From assembly GCA_937927895.1 (NCBI GenBank), contig CALGKA010000080.1:1-37530 (forward strand): a stretch of DNA of 37,530 nucleotides. The letters run 5' to 3'. A model generated the notes under the pieces. It ran no database searches. It had not been told where the DNA came from and saw only the letters and a program-made list of their open reading frames with translations. The position numbers were made by a program, and so were the translations under genes. This document shows, in pieces, positions 15,925 to 25,041 of this stretch (positions are counted from its first letter, which is position 1; the number at the start of each line of letters is the position of its first letter). The DNA is from an uncultured Granulosicoccaceae bacterium (lineage in GTDB: Bacteria > Pseudomonadota > Gammaproteobacteria > Granulosicoccales > Granulosicoccaceae).

Positions 15925-16002
15925 TCAATCGCTGATCGGGGTCAACCGTAGATTGGCTAAATAGCGTCGGGTTTTTTCATCCAGTAACGTAGATTTGCGC
16001 AT
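15925..16002 (-). CDS. Possible leader ORF of the molybdenum hydroxylase operon (25 aa)
   Basis: An ATG at 16002 opens a 25-codon frame reading MRKSTLLDEKTRRYLANLRL then TPISD and TGA, ending 21 bases before the GTG of the FAD-subunit gene. Only a weak AGG is found upstream. It is hydrophilic and matches no family I know. It might be a regulatory leader, a decayed gene or chance. Confidence 0.25.
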   Translation of the reverse strand: MRKSTLLDEKTRRYLANLRLTPISD

Positions 16003-16021
16003 ATGCTAAACCTAAAATATT

Positions 16022-18802
16022 TTACGCCAGTGCTTGCGCAAATCGCGCGTTTAATTTGTCAGTTAGGTCTGGGTGTGCGGGTGCCGCTGTCAGCCATTTT
16101 ATTTGTAGCTGTTCTATTAGCTCCGACTTTGAAGCTTGTGCGCTGCTTGACTGTAAGCCTTGTTGAAGTTGATCCAACTGGTATTGCATGCGCAAAGATT
16201 TATCTTCACCAGGTGTTTCTTTGTCGCACAAGATTTCCAGTTGGATACAGATGAGTCGCCGGTTAGTAGCATTGGCTTCATAGTCCGGCACGCCGTTGGT
16301 TTTAAGCAGTTCCACAATGGCATCTCTGCGAGCATTCAAGGCTTTTACCGTTTGTGGGCTTTCACCACGATCAGAGGTTTGCCACTCAGATAAGTAGGCT
16401 TCCGTTTGATCATTTATGTCGTCTGCTGGCTGACCGGCCAGGGCTTCAAGCTGTTGGCACAGGTCCGCGTTGTGCTGCAGGCTTTGCAGCGCACGCTTGC
16501 GGCTGTTGTCAGCGGATTGTTGGCGGTAGTTATCAACTGAATCCAGTGCTTTGCGATAATCACGCGAGAGTCTTTTTTGATCTCTTTCCGGAAACTCAGG
16601 AAGTTCTGAATATTCGGTTTGTAGGTCTGCCAAAACCTTTTCATTAACCGGTTCTTTGGAATCTTTGATGGCAAACAGAGTTTTGATTATTTCACGAGCG
16701 CGGGTAACGTGTTCCATGCTGGCTGCGTGTTGTTCGCGTTTCACACCTCTGAATTTCTCAAAGACTTCATTAGTGGCGCTGCTAAATTCTTTCCATAGGG
16801 CTCGATCATCTTTTTGTCGGCAGGCGCCGCTTAAGCGCCAGGCAGACTGTATGCTCTTTACTTGATTGATGCAGTGCTGGTTAACATCGCCTTCACTAAG
16901 CTTGACGACTCTGTCTATTAAGTCTTTCTTTTCTGCTGCATTGGCTTCATAGACCGGGTCAAGTTTTTCTTCTACTAGTTTGAGTATTTTGGTGAATCTT
17001 TCATCCAATGCCTTGCCGCGTTTTTTATCAAAAACCTGGTGGCTCTTCCACTCTTGTTTGGCGGTTCTTAGTGTTTTTTCAACTAGTTTATAATCTGGTT
17101 GAGTCCAGTCTGTGTTTTTTTCATACTGCTCTAGTAGCTCGCAAATATCGCGGCGCTTGTCGAGCTTGTTTTTGCGATCTTCACGTCGTGCAGCAAAGAA
17201 TTTACCACACGGCTCATAAGCGATATCTGCTGCGGCTTTAAAGCGTGGCCACAGTTGTTCTTGCGCGGGGCTGGCACCCATGGCTTTCCACTGGGTTTGC
17301 AGTTCTTTAATTCTATTGGCAGCATCGTTGGGTTGAAGTTTTTGTGATGGTACTTTTTCCATTTGCTCGCAGAGCGTAATAAGCTTTGGCTCCGAGGCAA
17401 ATTGTTTCCAGTCACCTAGCTCTTTAACTTTTTCTTCCAGTCGCGCAAGCTTTTCTGAGTAGCTGGCTTTGTCTGAGCCGCTTAGTCGGTTTATTTTTTT
17501 AGTTAACCTTTCATTGATAGATTTAGCAGGCCCCCAGCGCTTGGCCGCGACGGCACTCTTTAAGCTTGCCAGTTGGCGGTGTATTTGTTGCTTTAATTCA
17601 GCATCGGCTGCAGTTTGTTTTTCAATTTTGTTTTTTGCAGCATCAATTAACTGCGGTGCTACTGTTTGATATTCGGCGCTGGATGTATCTGTACATATAG
17701 CTTCTAATGCCTTAAGCGAGCTATTTAGTGACTTATGTGTGGCGTTGTCGCTGTTAATCAGTTGTTGTGCTTTTAGTACGGTGGTGGCGTTGTCATGCTT
17801 TGTCTTAATTGAGCTGCATAAAGTGTTGTATTGTTGTGTTTGTTTGTCAGATAGGTCAGGGAGCTTTGCAAGCTCTGTCCATTCTTTTTGCTGTGTTTGC
17901 AGCGCTGCTTTGTTAATGGGTAGAAGATCAGGCAGTTGTTCAACAGTTACGTTGTCTGTTGAAGTGTTAAGCTCTTCAAGTGCTGCAATAACAGATTCAC
18001 GTTGTTCTTGAGTTGACTGACTGCTACGCCATGCGTTGGCTTTTTCGCTGGCTGTTTTGTAGAGCGTTTGATAGCGAGCAGCTTTTTCAGCTGCCGGGCT
18101 AAAATCAAGCTGCTGCCACTGGTTAGTGAAAAGATCAAAACGATTAACCGTTCCAGGTAGCCAACTGCCGTTGGCTAGTTTGTCCATTTCGTCGAGTATT
18201 TTATCTACTCGGGCGGCTTGTTCTTCAACTACCTTTTCTTTCTCGCGTTGCTGGTCGAGGCGAGCTTTAAGCTCACGTGCCACTAGCTTGTCTTTTGTTT
18301 TCATGTTGCGCCAGCATTTGTCGACGCTTTTGAGGGAGGTTAATTTATTTGCTGCTATAAGCCGTGTATCGTGAAATTTCGATTTATCAGCAATGATTAT
18401 GTAGTCTTCATCGCTACTGGCGGTTTCTACTGCAAATTGAACGAGTGATTCTTCATTGCTATGTGCTGTTATCGCGAAAAATAATTCCCGATGACTGACT
18501 AATAGATCAGTCAAGGTTTGTCTTTCAGTGGCGTTGTCACTTATTAGTTGTGAGTAACGCCTGGCACATGCTTCACGCACTGCTTCACTGTTGTCGGATT
18601 TTGCCATGCTTAGTAGCGCGTTGCTGTCAGCGTGTGTGGCTACTGCTTTGAGGCGGTTTTTTTCTGCCGGATCAGACAGCGAATATTCTGTTTGTTCGGT
18701 CGGATTTTTATCGCTGTTTTTATTATTGCTTTGCTTATTGCTTTTTTCGTCGCTTTTGGCGTCTGTTAATGAACGCCCCATTTGTCGAATATTTTTAAGC
18801 AT
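16022..18802 (-). CDS. DUF349 domain protein (926 aa)
   Basis: A long, charged, almost wholly alpha-helical protein. The N-terminus is a Lys/Asn/Asp-rich low-complexity tail (about residues 12-40), followed by HEAT-like segments (AVATHADSNALLSMAKSDNS…) and coiled coil. DUF349 repeats follow in the middle and C-terminal half, each marked by W-K… and (F/W)-x-x-F-x-x-A: QWKAMGASPAQEQLWPRFKA, EWKSHQVFDKKRGKALDERF, AWRLSGACRQKDDRALWKEF. Such proteins are common in Pseudomonas-like bacteria and poorly characterised. No membrane segment or signal is present, so it is cytoplasmic. ATG at 18802 with GGAA seven bases before. It stands between leuB and the Mo-hydroxylase operon as a separate transcription unit. 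Confidence 0.8.
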   Translation of the reverse strand: MLKNIRQMGRSLTDAKSDEKSNKQSNNKNSDKNPTEQTEYSLSDPAEKNRLKAVATHADSNALLSMAKSDNSEAVREACARRYSQLISDNATERQTLTDLLVSHRELFFAITAHSNEESLVQFAVETASSDEDYIIIADKSKFHDTRLIAANKLTSLKSVDKCWRNMKTKDKLVARELKARLDQQREKEKVVEEQAARVDKILDEMDKLANGSWLPGTVNRFDLFTNQWQQLDFSPAAEKAARYQTLYKTASEKANAWRSSQSTQEQRESVIAALEELNTSTDNVTVEQLPDLLPINKAALQTQQKEWTELAKLPDLSDKQTQQYNTLCSSIKTKHDNATTVLKAQQLINSDNATHKSLNSSLKALEAICTDTSSAEYQTVAPQLIDAAKNKIEKQTAADAELKQQIHRQLASLKSAVAAKRWGPAKSINERLTKKINRLSGSDKASYSEKLARLEEKVKELGDWKQFASEPKLITLCEQMEKVPSQKLQPNDAANRIKELQTQWKAMGASPAQEQLWPRFKAAADIAYEPCGKFFAARREDRKNKLDKRRDICELLEQYEKNTDWTQPDYKLVEKTLRTAKQEWKSHQVFDKKRGKALDERFTKILKLVEEKLDPVYEANAAEKKDLIDRVVKLSEGDVNQHCINQVKSIQSAWRLSGACRQKDDRALWKEFSSATNEVFEKFRGVKREQHAASMEHVTRAREIIKTLFAIKDSKEPVNEKVLADLQTEYSELPEFPERDQKRLSRDYRKALDSVDNYRQQSADNSRKRALQSLQHNADLCQQLEALAGQPADDINDQTEAYLSEWQTSDRGESPQTVKALNARRDAIVELLKTNGVPDYEANATNRRLICIQLEILCDKETPGEDKSLRMQYQLDQLQQGLQSSSAQASKSELIEQLQIKWLTAAPAHPDLTDKLNARFAQALA

Positions 18803-18860
18803 GAAAAATTCCGTTTGCCGTTAAAGAGCTGGCAAGAGTAGATCTGGCTAGTACAGGTAA

Positions 18861-18883
18861 GCGATTCAATTAGTTTGAATCGC
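18861..18883 (-). terminator. Stem-loop after leuB
   Basis: GCGATTCAA (18861-18869) pairs perfectly with TTGAATCGC (18875-18883) around a 5-base loop, 15 bases beyond the leuB stop. There is no strong T run on the minus strand, so efficiency is uncertain. Confidence 0.45.
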
Positions 18884-18897
18884 GTTGTACGGTCACT

Positions 18898-20010
18898 CTA
18901 TGCATTTTGTGTGTTAATTTCGTTAAGTGCTGTAAGAATAGCACTTCCCATCTCAGAGGTAGACACTGGTTTAACTCCATCTGCGGCAATATCCGCGGTG
19001 CGAATGTTTTTCGCAAGCACGGCGTCTACCGCTTCTTCGAGTAGATCAGCGTCTGCTTGTAGATCAAAAGAGAAACGTAAGCACATAGCAAAAGAGAGGA
19101 TGGTTGCCAGCGGGTTGGCTAAGCCCTGGCCTGCGATATCAGGGGCTGAGCCATGTACTGGTTCGTATAGTGCAGCACGTTTACCGTTTATTTCAGCACC
19201 GAGTGATGCGGAAGGTAGCATGCCCAAGGAGCCGGTTAGCATGGCAGCACAATCTGATAAAATATCGCCAAATAAATTATCCGTAGCGATCACGTCAAAT
19301 TGTTTTGGTTGTCTTACCAGTTGCATGGCGCAGTTGTCAGCATACATATGTTCAAGTGTAATATCAGGGTAGTCTTTACCAACACGTGTAGCGACTTCAC
19401 GCCAAAATACACCTGACTCCATAACGTTAGCTTTTTCAACAGAATGCACTTTGCCGCTTCGTTTGCCTGCCAATTCAAAGCCCACGCGCATTAGACGTTC
19501 AATCTCTTCTTCAAAGTAGACTTGTGTATCGAGCGCGCGGCGTCGGCCATCTGGCATGGTTTCAATGCCACGTGGCTCGCCAAAATAGACGCCCGCAGTA
19601 AGTTCGCGCAGTATCATGATGTCTAAGCCGGAGACTAGCTCTTCATGTAAAGAAGAAGCACTTGCAAGTGCCGCGCGGCAGGTGGCCGGTCGCAGATTAG
19701 CGAACAGATCAAGTTCTTTGCGAAGTGATAATAAACCGGCTTCCGGTCGTAAGTGACGCTCGACGGTATCCCACTGTGGGCCGCCGACTGAGCCCATCAC
19801 AATGGCATCTACCTGTTTAGCTGTCTTAAGTGTCGAGTCGGCAAGCGGGGTGCCGTATTTGTCGTAGGCAGCACCACCAAGTTCATCGGTGGTGATATTA
19901 AAGCTAATAGGCCGGTTGGCTGCAAACCATTCTATTACACGGCTTAATTCTGCGATAGCTTCCGGGCCGATGCCGTCACCTGGCAACAGCAGAAGTGATA
20001 CGTTTTTCAT
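18898..20010 (-). CDS. leuB: 3-isopropylmalate dehydrogenase
   Basis: A 370-residue NAD-dependent decarboxylating dehydrogenase, third step of leucine synthesis (3-isopropylmalate to 2-oxoisocaproate). Signatures: [14 protein letters not shown] at the N-terminus; ANLRPATC and [15 protein letters not shown] (substrate Arg residues); [14 protein letters not shown] (catalytic Lys); and the metal-binding Asp block [12 protein letters not shown]…[34 protein letters not shown] is the nucleotide-binding loop. Length is normal. It follows leuD by 15 bases and is the last gene of leuC-leuD-leuB. No leuA is present in this window. Confidence 0.96.
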   Translation of the reverse strand: MKNVSLLLLPGDGIGPEAIAELSRVIEWFAANRPISFNITTDELGGAAYDKYGTPLADSTLKTAKQVDAIVMGSVGGPQWDTVERHLRPEAGLLSLRKELDLFANLRPATCRAALASASSLHEELVSGLDIMILRELTAGVYFGEPRGIETMPDGRRRALDTQVYFEEEIERLMRVGFELAGKRSGKVHSVEKANVMESGVFWREVATRVGKDYPDITLEHMYADNCAMQLVRQPKQFDVIATDNLFGDILSDCAAMLTGSLGMLPSASLGAEINGKRAALYEPVHGSAPDIAGQGLANPLATILSFAMCLRFSFDLQADADLLEEAVDAVLAKNIRTADIAADGVKPVSTSEMGSAILTALNEINTQNA

Positions 20011-20025
20011 TGATAGACTCAGAAG

Positions 20026-20643
20026 TTATACGGCTGGTGTCAGCCATTTGTGAGAGGTTGCAGTATTGTTTTCAAAGCTTGAAATATTGGTTTCTTTTTC
20101 AAGTGTTAGCGCTATTTCATCAAGGCCGTTTAACAAGCAGTGTTTGCGAAAATCATCAAGTTCAAAGGTGTGCTCTGAGCCATCAGGGGCGGTTACTGTT
20201 TGTGATTCCAGGTCAACAGAGAATACTGCGTTTGAGCCGTACTCTGCTTGTTTGGTTAGTTGATCTATTGATTCTTGCGGCAATTTAATAAGTAGCATGC
20301 CGTTTTTAAACGCATTGTTATAGAAAATGTCTGAAAAGCTTGGTGCTATAACGCAACGAATTCCGAAATCTTCGAGTGCCCATGCGGCGTGCTCACGCGA
20401 AGATCCACAACCAAAGTTATCACCGGCTATTAAAAAGTTTGCTTGTTTATAAGCTTCTTTGTTGAGTACAAAGTCCGGATTGTCGCTTCCATCGTCGTTG
20501 TAGCGCATGGAATGAAACAAGCCTTTACCAAGGCCTTCGCGGCTTATGGTTTTTAAGTATTGTTTCGGTATGATCATGTCTGTGTCAACGTTGATCATAG
20601 GCATCGGGGCTGCCACACCGGTCAGTTCTTTTAGCGCTCTCAT
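20026..20643 (-). CDS. leuD: 3-isopropylmalate dehydratase small subunit
   Basis: A 205-residue swivel-domain subunit that joins LeuC to form isopropylmalate isomerase. Characteristic blocks: [39 protein letters not shown] (substrate loop) and [20 protein letters not shown]. The start overlaps the leuC stop by four bases (ATGA), giving coupled synthesis of the two subunits. Length fits the family (about 200 residues). Confidence 0.96.
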   Translation of the reverse strand: MRALKELTGVAAPMPMINVDTDMIIPKQYLKTISREGLGKGLFHSMRYNDDGSDNPDFVLNKEAYKQANFLIAGDNFGCGSSREHAAWALEDFGIRCVIAPSFSDIFYNNAFKNGMLLIKLPQESIDQLTKQAEYGSNAVFSVDLESQTVTAPDGSEHTFELDDFRKHCLLNGLDEIALTLEKETNISSFENNTATSHKWLTPAV

Positions 20644-22052
20644 GCATCACCCACTATAGTGCGTACATCGGTAAGTTTTCCTGTAACAGCTGCAGCTGCT
20701 GCCATCGCAGGAGACATCAGGTGTGTGCGACCACCGTGGCCTTGGCGTCCTTCAAAGTTTCTATTTGAAGTAGAGGCACAGCGCTCTTGTGGTTTGAGTC
20801 GGTCAGGGTTCATGCCTAAGCACATTGAACAGCCTGGCTCGCGCCAGTCAAAGCCCGCGGTTTTCAGAATGTCTGCAATGCCTTCCTGCTCTGCCTGCTT
20901 TTTAACAAGTCCAGAGCCTGGTACGACCATGGCACTTACGCGATCCGCGACTTTTTTGCCTTCAACTATTTTAGCTACAGCACGTAAATCTTCAATGCGA
21001 CCATTGGTGCATGAACCGATAAAAACTTTATCTATTTCAACATCTGTTAAAGCTGTGCCTGCGGCTAAACCCATGTAGTCAAGTGAACGCTGCGCTGCAA
21101 CTTGCTTGTGTTCATCTTTAAATGATTTGGGATCTGGCACTGTAGATGTAATGGGTAGGGCGTCTTCCGGTGATGTGCCCCATGTGACTATCGGTGCAAT
21201 CGTTGTGGCATCTATTTCAATAGTTAAGTCAAAGTGCGCGCCTTCATCGGTGTGAAGTGTTTTCCAGTAAGCAACTGCATCATCCCAGTCTGTGCCTTTG
21301 GGTGCTTTTGGTCGACCTTTTAAGTACTCAAAAGTTTTTTCATCGGGTGCGACTAAGCCTGCGCGAGCGCCACCTTCAATGGCCATATTGCACAGAGTCA
21401 TTCGGCCTTCCATAGAGAGGTCAGTGATTGCCTCGCCACGGTATTCGATAACATGCCCGGTGCCACCGGCGGTGCCGGTTTTAGCGATTATGGCAAGCGT
21501 TAAATCTTTAGCGGTCACGCCCTCTGGTAACTTGCCAGTCACCAGTACTTGCATGTTTTTGGATTTGTTTTGCAGTAGCGTTTGTGAAGCTAGTACATGT
21601 TCAACTTCTGAGGTGCCAATACCATGTGCAAGCGCCCCGAACGCACCGTGAGTAGCGGTGTGGGAATCTCCGCAAACCACTGTGGTGCCAGGCAGCGTGA
21701 AGCCTTGCTCTGGCCCAATGATATGGACTATGCCCTGGCGTTCGTCTAGCTCATCAAAGTACTCAACGCCAAACTCGTTGGTGTTGGTGCGCAGGGTGTC
21801 CATTTGCAATTTGCTTTCAGGGTCGTCGATACCTACCGAGCGATCAGTGGTGGGGATGTTGTGATCAACCACTGCTAACGTCAGTTCGGGCCGCCGCACC
21901 TCGCGATTGGCTTTTCGCAGGCCGGAAAATGCCTGTGCGCTGGTGACTTCGTGTACCAGGTGCCGGTCTATATATATGAGACAAGTCCCGTCAGGTTCTG
22001 TGCTCACAACGTGCGCGTCCCAGATCTTGTCGTACAGGGTTTTAGCTGGCAA
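20640..22052 (-). CDS. leuC: 3-isopropylmalate dehydratase large subunit
   Basis: A 4Fe-4S aconitase-family enzyme that interconverts 2- and 3-isopropylmalate. I choose a TTG start at 22052. It has GAGAGG seven bases upstream and gives 470 residues beginning [16 protein letters not shown], like typical LeuC. The longer frame from the ATG at 22136 adds 28 residues with no resemblance to LeuC. Signatures: [31 protein letters not shown], and the cluster cysteines in FIGSCTNGR and [11 protein letters not shown]. The segment [20 protein letters not shown] is the C-terminal substrate loop. First gene of the leuCDB operon. Confidence 0.95.
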   Translation of the reverse strand: MPAKTLYDKIWDAHVVSTEPDGTCLIYIDRHLVHEVTSAQAFSGLRKANREVRRPELTLAVVDHNIPTTDRSVGIDDPESKLQMDTLRTNTNEFGVEYFDELDERQGIVHIIGPEQGFTLPGTTVVCGDSHTATHGAFGALAHGIGTSEVEHVLASQTLLQNKSKNMQVLVTGKLPEGVTAKDLTLAIIAKTGTAGGTGHVIEYRGEAITDLSMEGRMTLCNMAIEGGARAGLVAPDEKTFEYLKGRPKAPKGTDWDDAVAYWKTLHTDEGAHFDLTIEIDATTIAPIVTWGTSPEDALPITSTVPDPKSFKDEHKQVAAQRSLDYMGLAAGTALTDVEIDKVFIGSCTNGRIEDLRAVAKIVEGKKVADRVSAMVVPGSGLVKKQAEQEGIADILKTAGFDWREPGCSMCLGMNPDRLKPQERCASTSNRNFEGRQGHGGRTHLMSPAMAAAAAVTGKLTDVRTIVGDA

Positions 22053-22120
22053 AAGATGGCCTCTCAATAATAAAGTATCAATGGTAGAGGCTAATGTTAG
22101 AGCGCTAGGACATGCGCTGC

Positions 22121-22146
22121 AACGCCCGTTTCGCAACGGGCGTTTT
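22121..22146 (+). terminator. Intrinsic terminator facing the plus strand, upstream of leuC
   Basis: AACGCCCGTT (22121-22130), loop TCGC, then AACGGGCGTT (22135-22144) form a perfect 10-bp stem running into TTTT (22143-22146). This orientation terminates plus-strand transcripts. Read on the minus strand it lies between the small membrane gene and leuC but has no T run after the stem; there it could still act as a Rho-assisted end of the small-gene transcript or a leader structure of leuC. No plus-strand gene precedes it. Confidence 0.65.
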
Positions 22147-22209
22147 AATGCAGGTTTTCAGGTGGGATTTTGAAGGTGGGATACAGCTGTAATAAGAGGT
22201 GCTGTGCCC

Positions 22210-22338
22210 TCAAATTACGTCCAGCATAGTGATTGCAGCCGCTGCGACCGCAAGAATGGCTATTATTCCGCCAGCTGCCAGTACGGTTAGGCTGCGTGTT
22301 GCTGATTTTCGCTCAGTAAGCGCTTTAGAAGTATGCAT
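22210..22338 (-). CDS. Small single-pass membrane protein (42 aa), unassigned
   Basis: An ATG at 22338 is preceded by a strong GGAGGAG eight bases upstream. The product MHTSKALTERKSATRSLTVL continues AAGGIIAILAVAAAAITMLDVI: a basic hydrophilic N-terminus followed by one membrane helix at the C-terminus. A longer frame starts at 22449 but lacks such a site. The good ribosome-binding site and basic-helix pattern make it likely to be translated. The family is unknown. It lies upstream of leuC on the same strand. Confidence 0.6.
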   Translation of the reverse strand: MHTSKALTERKSATRSLTVLAAGGIIAILAVAAAAITMLDVI

Positions 22339-22678
22339 GATGATGGCTCCTCCATAGTTGTCCATCGCTATCGGACTGCCACCAGCAGTATTGCCAGGTG
22401 GTAGCCCATCGAGCGATCTTGAAGGAAAAGTGGAAGGTAAACTGTGCACATTGTGTCAAAAGATGAACACAACTAATCTGGATCGGTGCTTTACAGTGCT
22501 TTGCTCTACTGGTTCACCATTGCCAGGATGCCAAAACCGAAGTAAATGAGCTGAAACAGTTAGGAATCAGCGTCACGAAACTGATTCAAGCAAGTGACAA
22601 ACCTATGGCGATAGTTTACCCTTGTTAGGCTGGAGTTAATTTTCGTTGTGTAAGTCTAGAAAAAACAGGAGTTTATCT
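22339..22678. other. Intergenic stretch with an orphan coding-like frame
   Basis: No complete gene is seen here. A plus-strand frame at 22467-22628 is open for 53 codons but has no usable ATG near its beginning. Its second half (AKTEVNELKQLGISVTKLIQ, then ASDKPMAIVYPC and TAG) looks like the natural end of a protein. It may be the 3' remnant of a lost gene. I recognise no family. Confidence 0.3.
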
Positions 22679-22750
22679 ATGTCTCTGCTTGTCTGTGCCG
22701 CAATAGCGTTTCTATGCCTGACAGCAATTTCACGTAGAAGTGATCCATAG
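22679..22750 (+). CDS. Micro-membrane ORF (23 aa), unassigned
   Basis: ATG at 22679 follows AGGAG with an eight-base gap. The product is MSLLVCAAIAFLCLTAISRR then SDP: one hydrophobic segment with a basic end. The good ribosome-binding site supports translation. Its function is unknown. It could be a leader peptide or a small membrane protein. Confidence 0.4.
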   Translation: MSLLVCAAIAFLCLTAISRRSDP

Positions 22751-22859
22751 TAGATACAACGTTGTAGTTGATTGGTCATACTAATCAGTCACTTTCTGTA
22801 TAGAACATTAGTTCTAGTAACACTATTAAAAGTCAGCGTTTTTGCGAACTTTGGTCTTC

Positions 22860-22961
22860 TTAAGAACCAATATGAGGCAAATATTCCACGAAAAAGAACC
22901 CCACCAGCAGAACCAGTGCGAAAAGCAATAACCCTGCAATTACTCGTTTATCAATTGCCAT
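22860..22961 (-). CDS. Small single-pass membrane protein (33 aa), unassigned
   Basis: ATG at 22961 follows AGGAG with a seven-base gap (minus strand). The product starts MAIDKRVIAGLLLFALVLLV and ends GFFFVEYLPHIGS: one clear membrane helix with short tails. It reads away from the SUMF1-domain gene on the other strand, so the two could share a divergent promoter region (22962-23059). The function is unknown. Confidence 0.55.
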   Translation of the reverse strand: MAIDKRVIAGLLLFALVLLVGFFFVEYLPHIGS

Positions 22962-23059
22962 AGCAATCTCCTGTAGAAGAATCGTTAGTCGTGCTTAGGG
23001 GCTAAGCAGAATTTCGGCCAGCAAGCGGACTAAATGGCGCATTCTGGAACGGGTTTGGC

Positions 23060-24103
23060 ATGTCAGACACACCTTCTGATAGATGTGGTGTTTTACTGTT
23101 GAATAAACAATCAATTCTTGTCTGCAGTTTTCTAATGCTGGCGGCCGCCGGCTACCATATAAAATCGAGCATCGCCCAGGCAAGCATGGTCCAGGCAGGT
23201 GTTGGCGTCTGTCTGGCGGTCGGTTCTGACTCTGTGGACGCAAGTGTAGCCAACGTCAATGTTGAGACTGGTCCGAACTTTCATCGGCAGGTTCAGATCG
23301 GTGGTGCAGAATTTATTATGGGCACCAGCAACGGCTACCCCGAAGAATTAGCCGCTCACAAGGCGTCGGTGGAATCGTTCGCGATTGATATTCACGAAGT
23401 CACCAACAGACAGTTCGCAGCGTTTGTGGAGGAGACCGGTTATGTCACCACCGCCGAGCGCACGCCAGATCCTGAAAATTACCCTGATATTCCTGCTGAA
23501 TTATTGGTGCCTGGTTCCGCATCATTTATTGCCCTGGATGATCGGCCTAAAGGTCAGTGGCGTGATTGGTGGAAATTCATTGAAGGTGCAAATTGGCAAC
23601 AACCTAAAGGGCCTGGCAGTAATATAGAGGGGTTAGATAATCATCCGGTTGTTCATGTGAGTTACCTTGATGCAGTGGCTTACGCCACTTGGGCTGGACG
23701 CGCTTTACCCACAGAAGCGCAATGGGAGTTTGCAGCACAAGCTTCTGCACAACTAAAACAGGCCAATACGTGGCAGGGCTTTTTTCCGCTACAAGATAAA
23801 GCGCTAGATGGCTTTGACGGTATAGCACCTGTAGGTTGCTATAAGCCCGATAGCAATGGTTTGTTTGATATGAAAGGCAATGTATGGGAACTGGTAACAG
23901 ATGCCTTCCAGCCAAACGTAAATGATTCAACGCTTGCACATATGCGAGTAATCAAAGGTGGGTCTTTTTTATGTGCAGACAACTTTTGTAAGCGTGACAG
24001 GCCGCAAGCACGCCAAGGTCAAGAAGAAGATTTCAGTACTGATCACGTGGGCTTTAGAACGGTTGCGCTGCCTGATACCAGAGCTGCGAATAATACTCAC
24101 TAA
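23060..24103 (+). CDS. Formylglycine-generating-enzyme-fold protein (SUMF1 domain), membrane-anchored or secreted
   Basis: A 347-residue protein with an N-terminal hydrophobic segment (about 17-40, SILVCSFLMLAAAGYHI), so it is probably exported or anchored. A complete SUMF1 domain follows: FIMGTSNGYPEELAAHKASV (start), DIHEVTNRQFAAFVEETGYV, NHPVVHVSYLDAVAYATWAG, LPTEAQWEFAA, MKGNVWELVTDAF and VIKGGSFLCADNFCKRDRP. Cys305 and Cys310 (C-A-D-N-F-C) match the copper-binding cysteine pair of true formylglycine-generating enzymes, so it may be catalytic. FGE oxidises a Cys in C-x-P-x-R of sulfatases to formylglycine, but no sulfatase or such motif is seen nearby. An alternative role is that of NirV-type SUMF1 proteins linked with copper or heme enzymes. 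It is followed after 104 bases by the CHRD/cytochrome gene. Confidence 0.82.
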   Translation: MSDTPSDRCGVLLLNKQSILVCSFLMLAAAGYHIKSSIAQASMVQAGVGVCLAVGSDSVDASVANVNVETGPNFHRQVQIGGAEFIMGTSNGYPEELAAHKASVESFAIDIHEVTNRQFAAFVEETGYVTTAERTPDPENYPDIPAELLVPGSASFIALDDRPKGQWRDWWKFIEGANWQQPKGPGSNIEGLDNHPVVHVSYLDAVAYATWAGRALPTEAQWEFAAQASAQLKQANTWQGFFPLQDKALDGFDGIAPVGCYKPDSNGLFDMKGNVWELVTDAFQPNVNDSTLAHMRVIKGGSFLCADNFCKRDRPQARQGQEEDFSTDHVGFRTVALPDTRAANNTH

Positions 24104-24207
24104 CGTGATTCTCGCTGGCGCAATATCTGCACCAGCAGATATTCTACATTGTCCTGGTGCTGTAAATAAAACTGTGTGGCAGGCAAATAAAGTGCGGTAG
24201 GTAAATA

Positions 24208-25035
24208 ATGATTAATCTCAGAGCCCGGAAATTAACGCTAGTTTTATTAACCTGCGTTCTTACTTCATGTGGAGGCTCGGGCACTATAAGCGAGCTCACC
24301 CCGGATGCGGGTATAGAGCTAGGCGCGGCTGAAGGGTTAAGTGGCAATAGTTACTCAGTGCAATTAAGCGGCACTCAAGTACTACCTGTAGTTGATACTC
24401 AGCATACCGCTTACGCAGACTTTACCCATGACCCGCAGACCGGTCGTTTGTTCGGGACCGTTACCACTACTATTGAAAACACAACATCGGTGCACTTGCA
24501 TGAGGGCGGTGTTGGTGAAGTAGGGGCTGAAGTGGTTGCCTTAATAGTCAGTGGCAACGACACAGGCAACACTGTATTTAATATGCCCGCAGGCTTCGTG
24601 TTGTCAGCGCAGCAAACAGAGCTTTATAACGCGAGTGGATTGTATGTTGATCTACATGCGGGTGATATAGAGCTGCGCGGTCAGCTAAGTCTTGAGCAGC
24701 CAGTTCCCACCATAAACAGTACGCTCGATGACATACAAGCTAAATTGTTTACCCCTGTTTGTTCTGGTTGTCACGCAGGTACTGGTAACAGTTTGCCGGC
24801 CATTATGGATTTAACAGATGCCGATGCAAGTTACGCCAGTTTGGTCGGTGTCTATAGCATTAATGAGCCAGACTTACTCCGTGTCGATATAGGCAACGCG
24901 AGTAGCAGCTTATTAGTAAAGAAAATAGAAGGCACGCAAACTATTGGTGCGCGCATGCCGTTTCGCGGTGCAATGCTTGATGCCAATACCATAGCGGCGG
25001 TAAAGCGTTGGATAAGCACTGGCGCTGCACGGTAA
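24208..25035 (+). CDS. CHRD-domain lipoprotein with a cytochrome c-like heme site
   Basis: A 275-residue outer-membrane-type lipoprotein: signal peptide with lipobox LTSC (Cys21) and Gly at +2, so probably exported past the inner membrane. Residues about 45-160 form a CHRD domain (YSVQLSGTQVLPVV…SVHLHEGGVGEVGAEVVALI…GLYVDLHAGDIELRGQL), with the His-containing HLHEG and VDLHAG strands typical of that family. The C-terminal third carries a CSGCH heme-binding motif (185-189) and a candidate distal Met in ARMPFRGAML, as in single-heme c-type cytochrome modules. The start at 24208 follows GGTAGG. Its stop is six bases before the next gene, so the two are co-translated and probably work together. 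Confidence 0.82.
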   Translation: MINLRARKLTLVLLTCVLTSCGGSGTISELTPDAGIELGAAEGLSGNSYSVQLSGTQVLPVVDTQHTAYADFTHDPQTGRLFGTVTTTIENTTSVHLHEGGVGEVGAEVVALIVSGNDTGNTVFNMPAGFVLSAQQTELYNASGLYVDLHAGDIELRGQLSLEQPVPTINSTLDDIQAKLFTPVCSGCHAGTGNSLPAIMDLTDADASYASLVGVYSINEPDLLRVDIGNASSSLLVKKIEGTQTIGARMPFRGAMLDANTIAAVKRWISTGAAR

Positions 25036-25041
25036 GCTCTG

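Noticed and set aside
22053..22136. N-terminal extension of LeuC from the ATG at 22136
   Set aside because: The extra residues include the terminator hairpin and do not match LeuC; the TTG at 22052 has a ribosome-binding site and gives the usual length.
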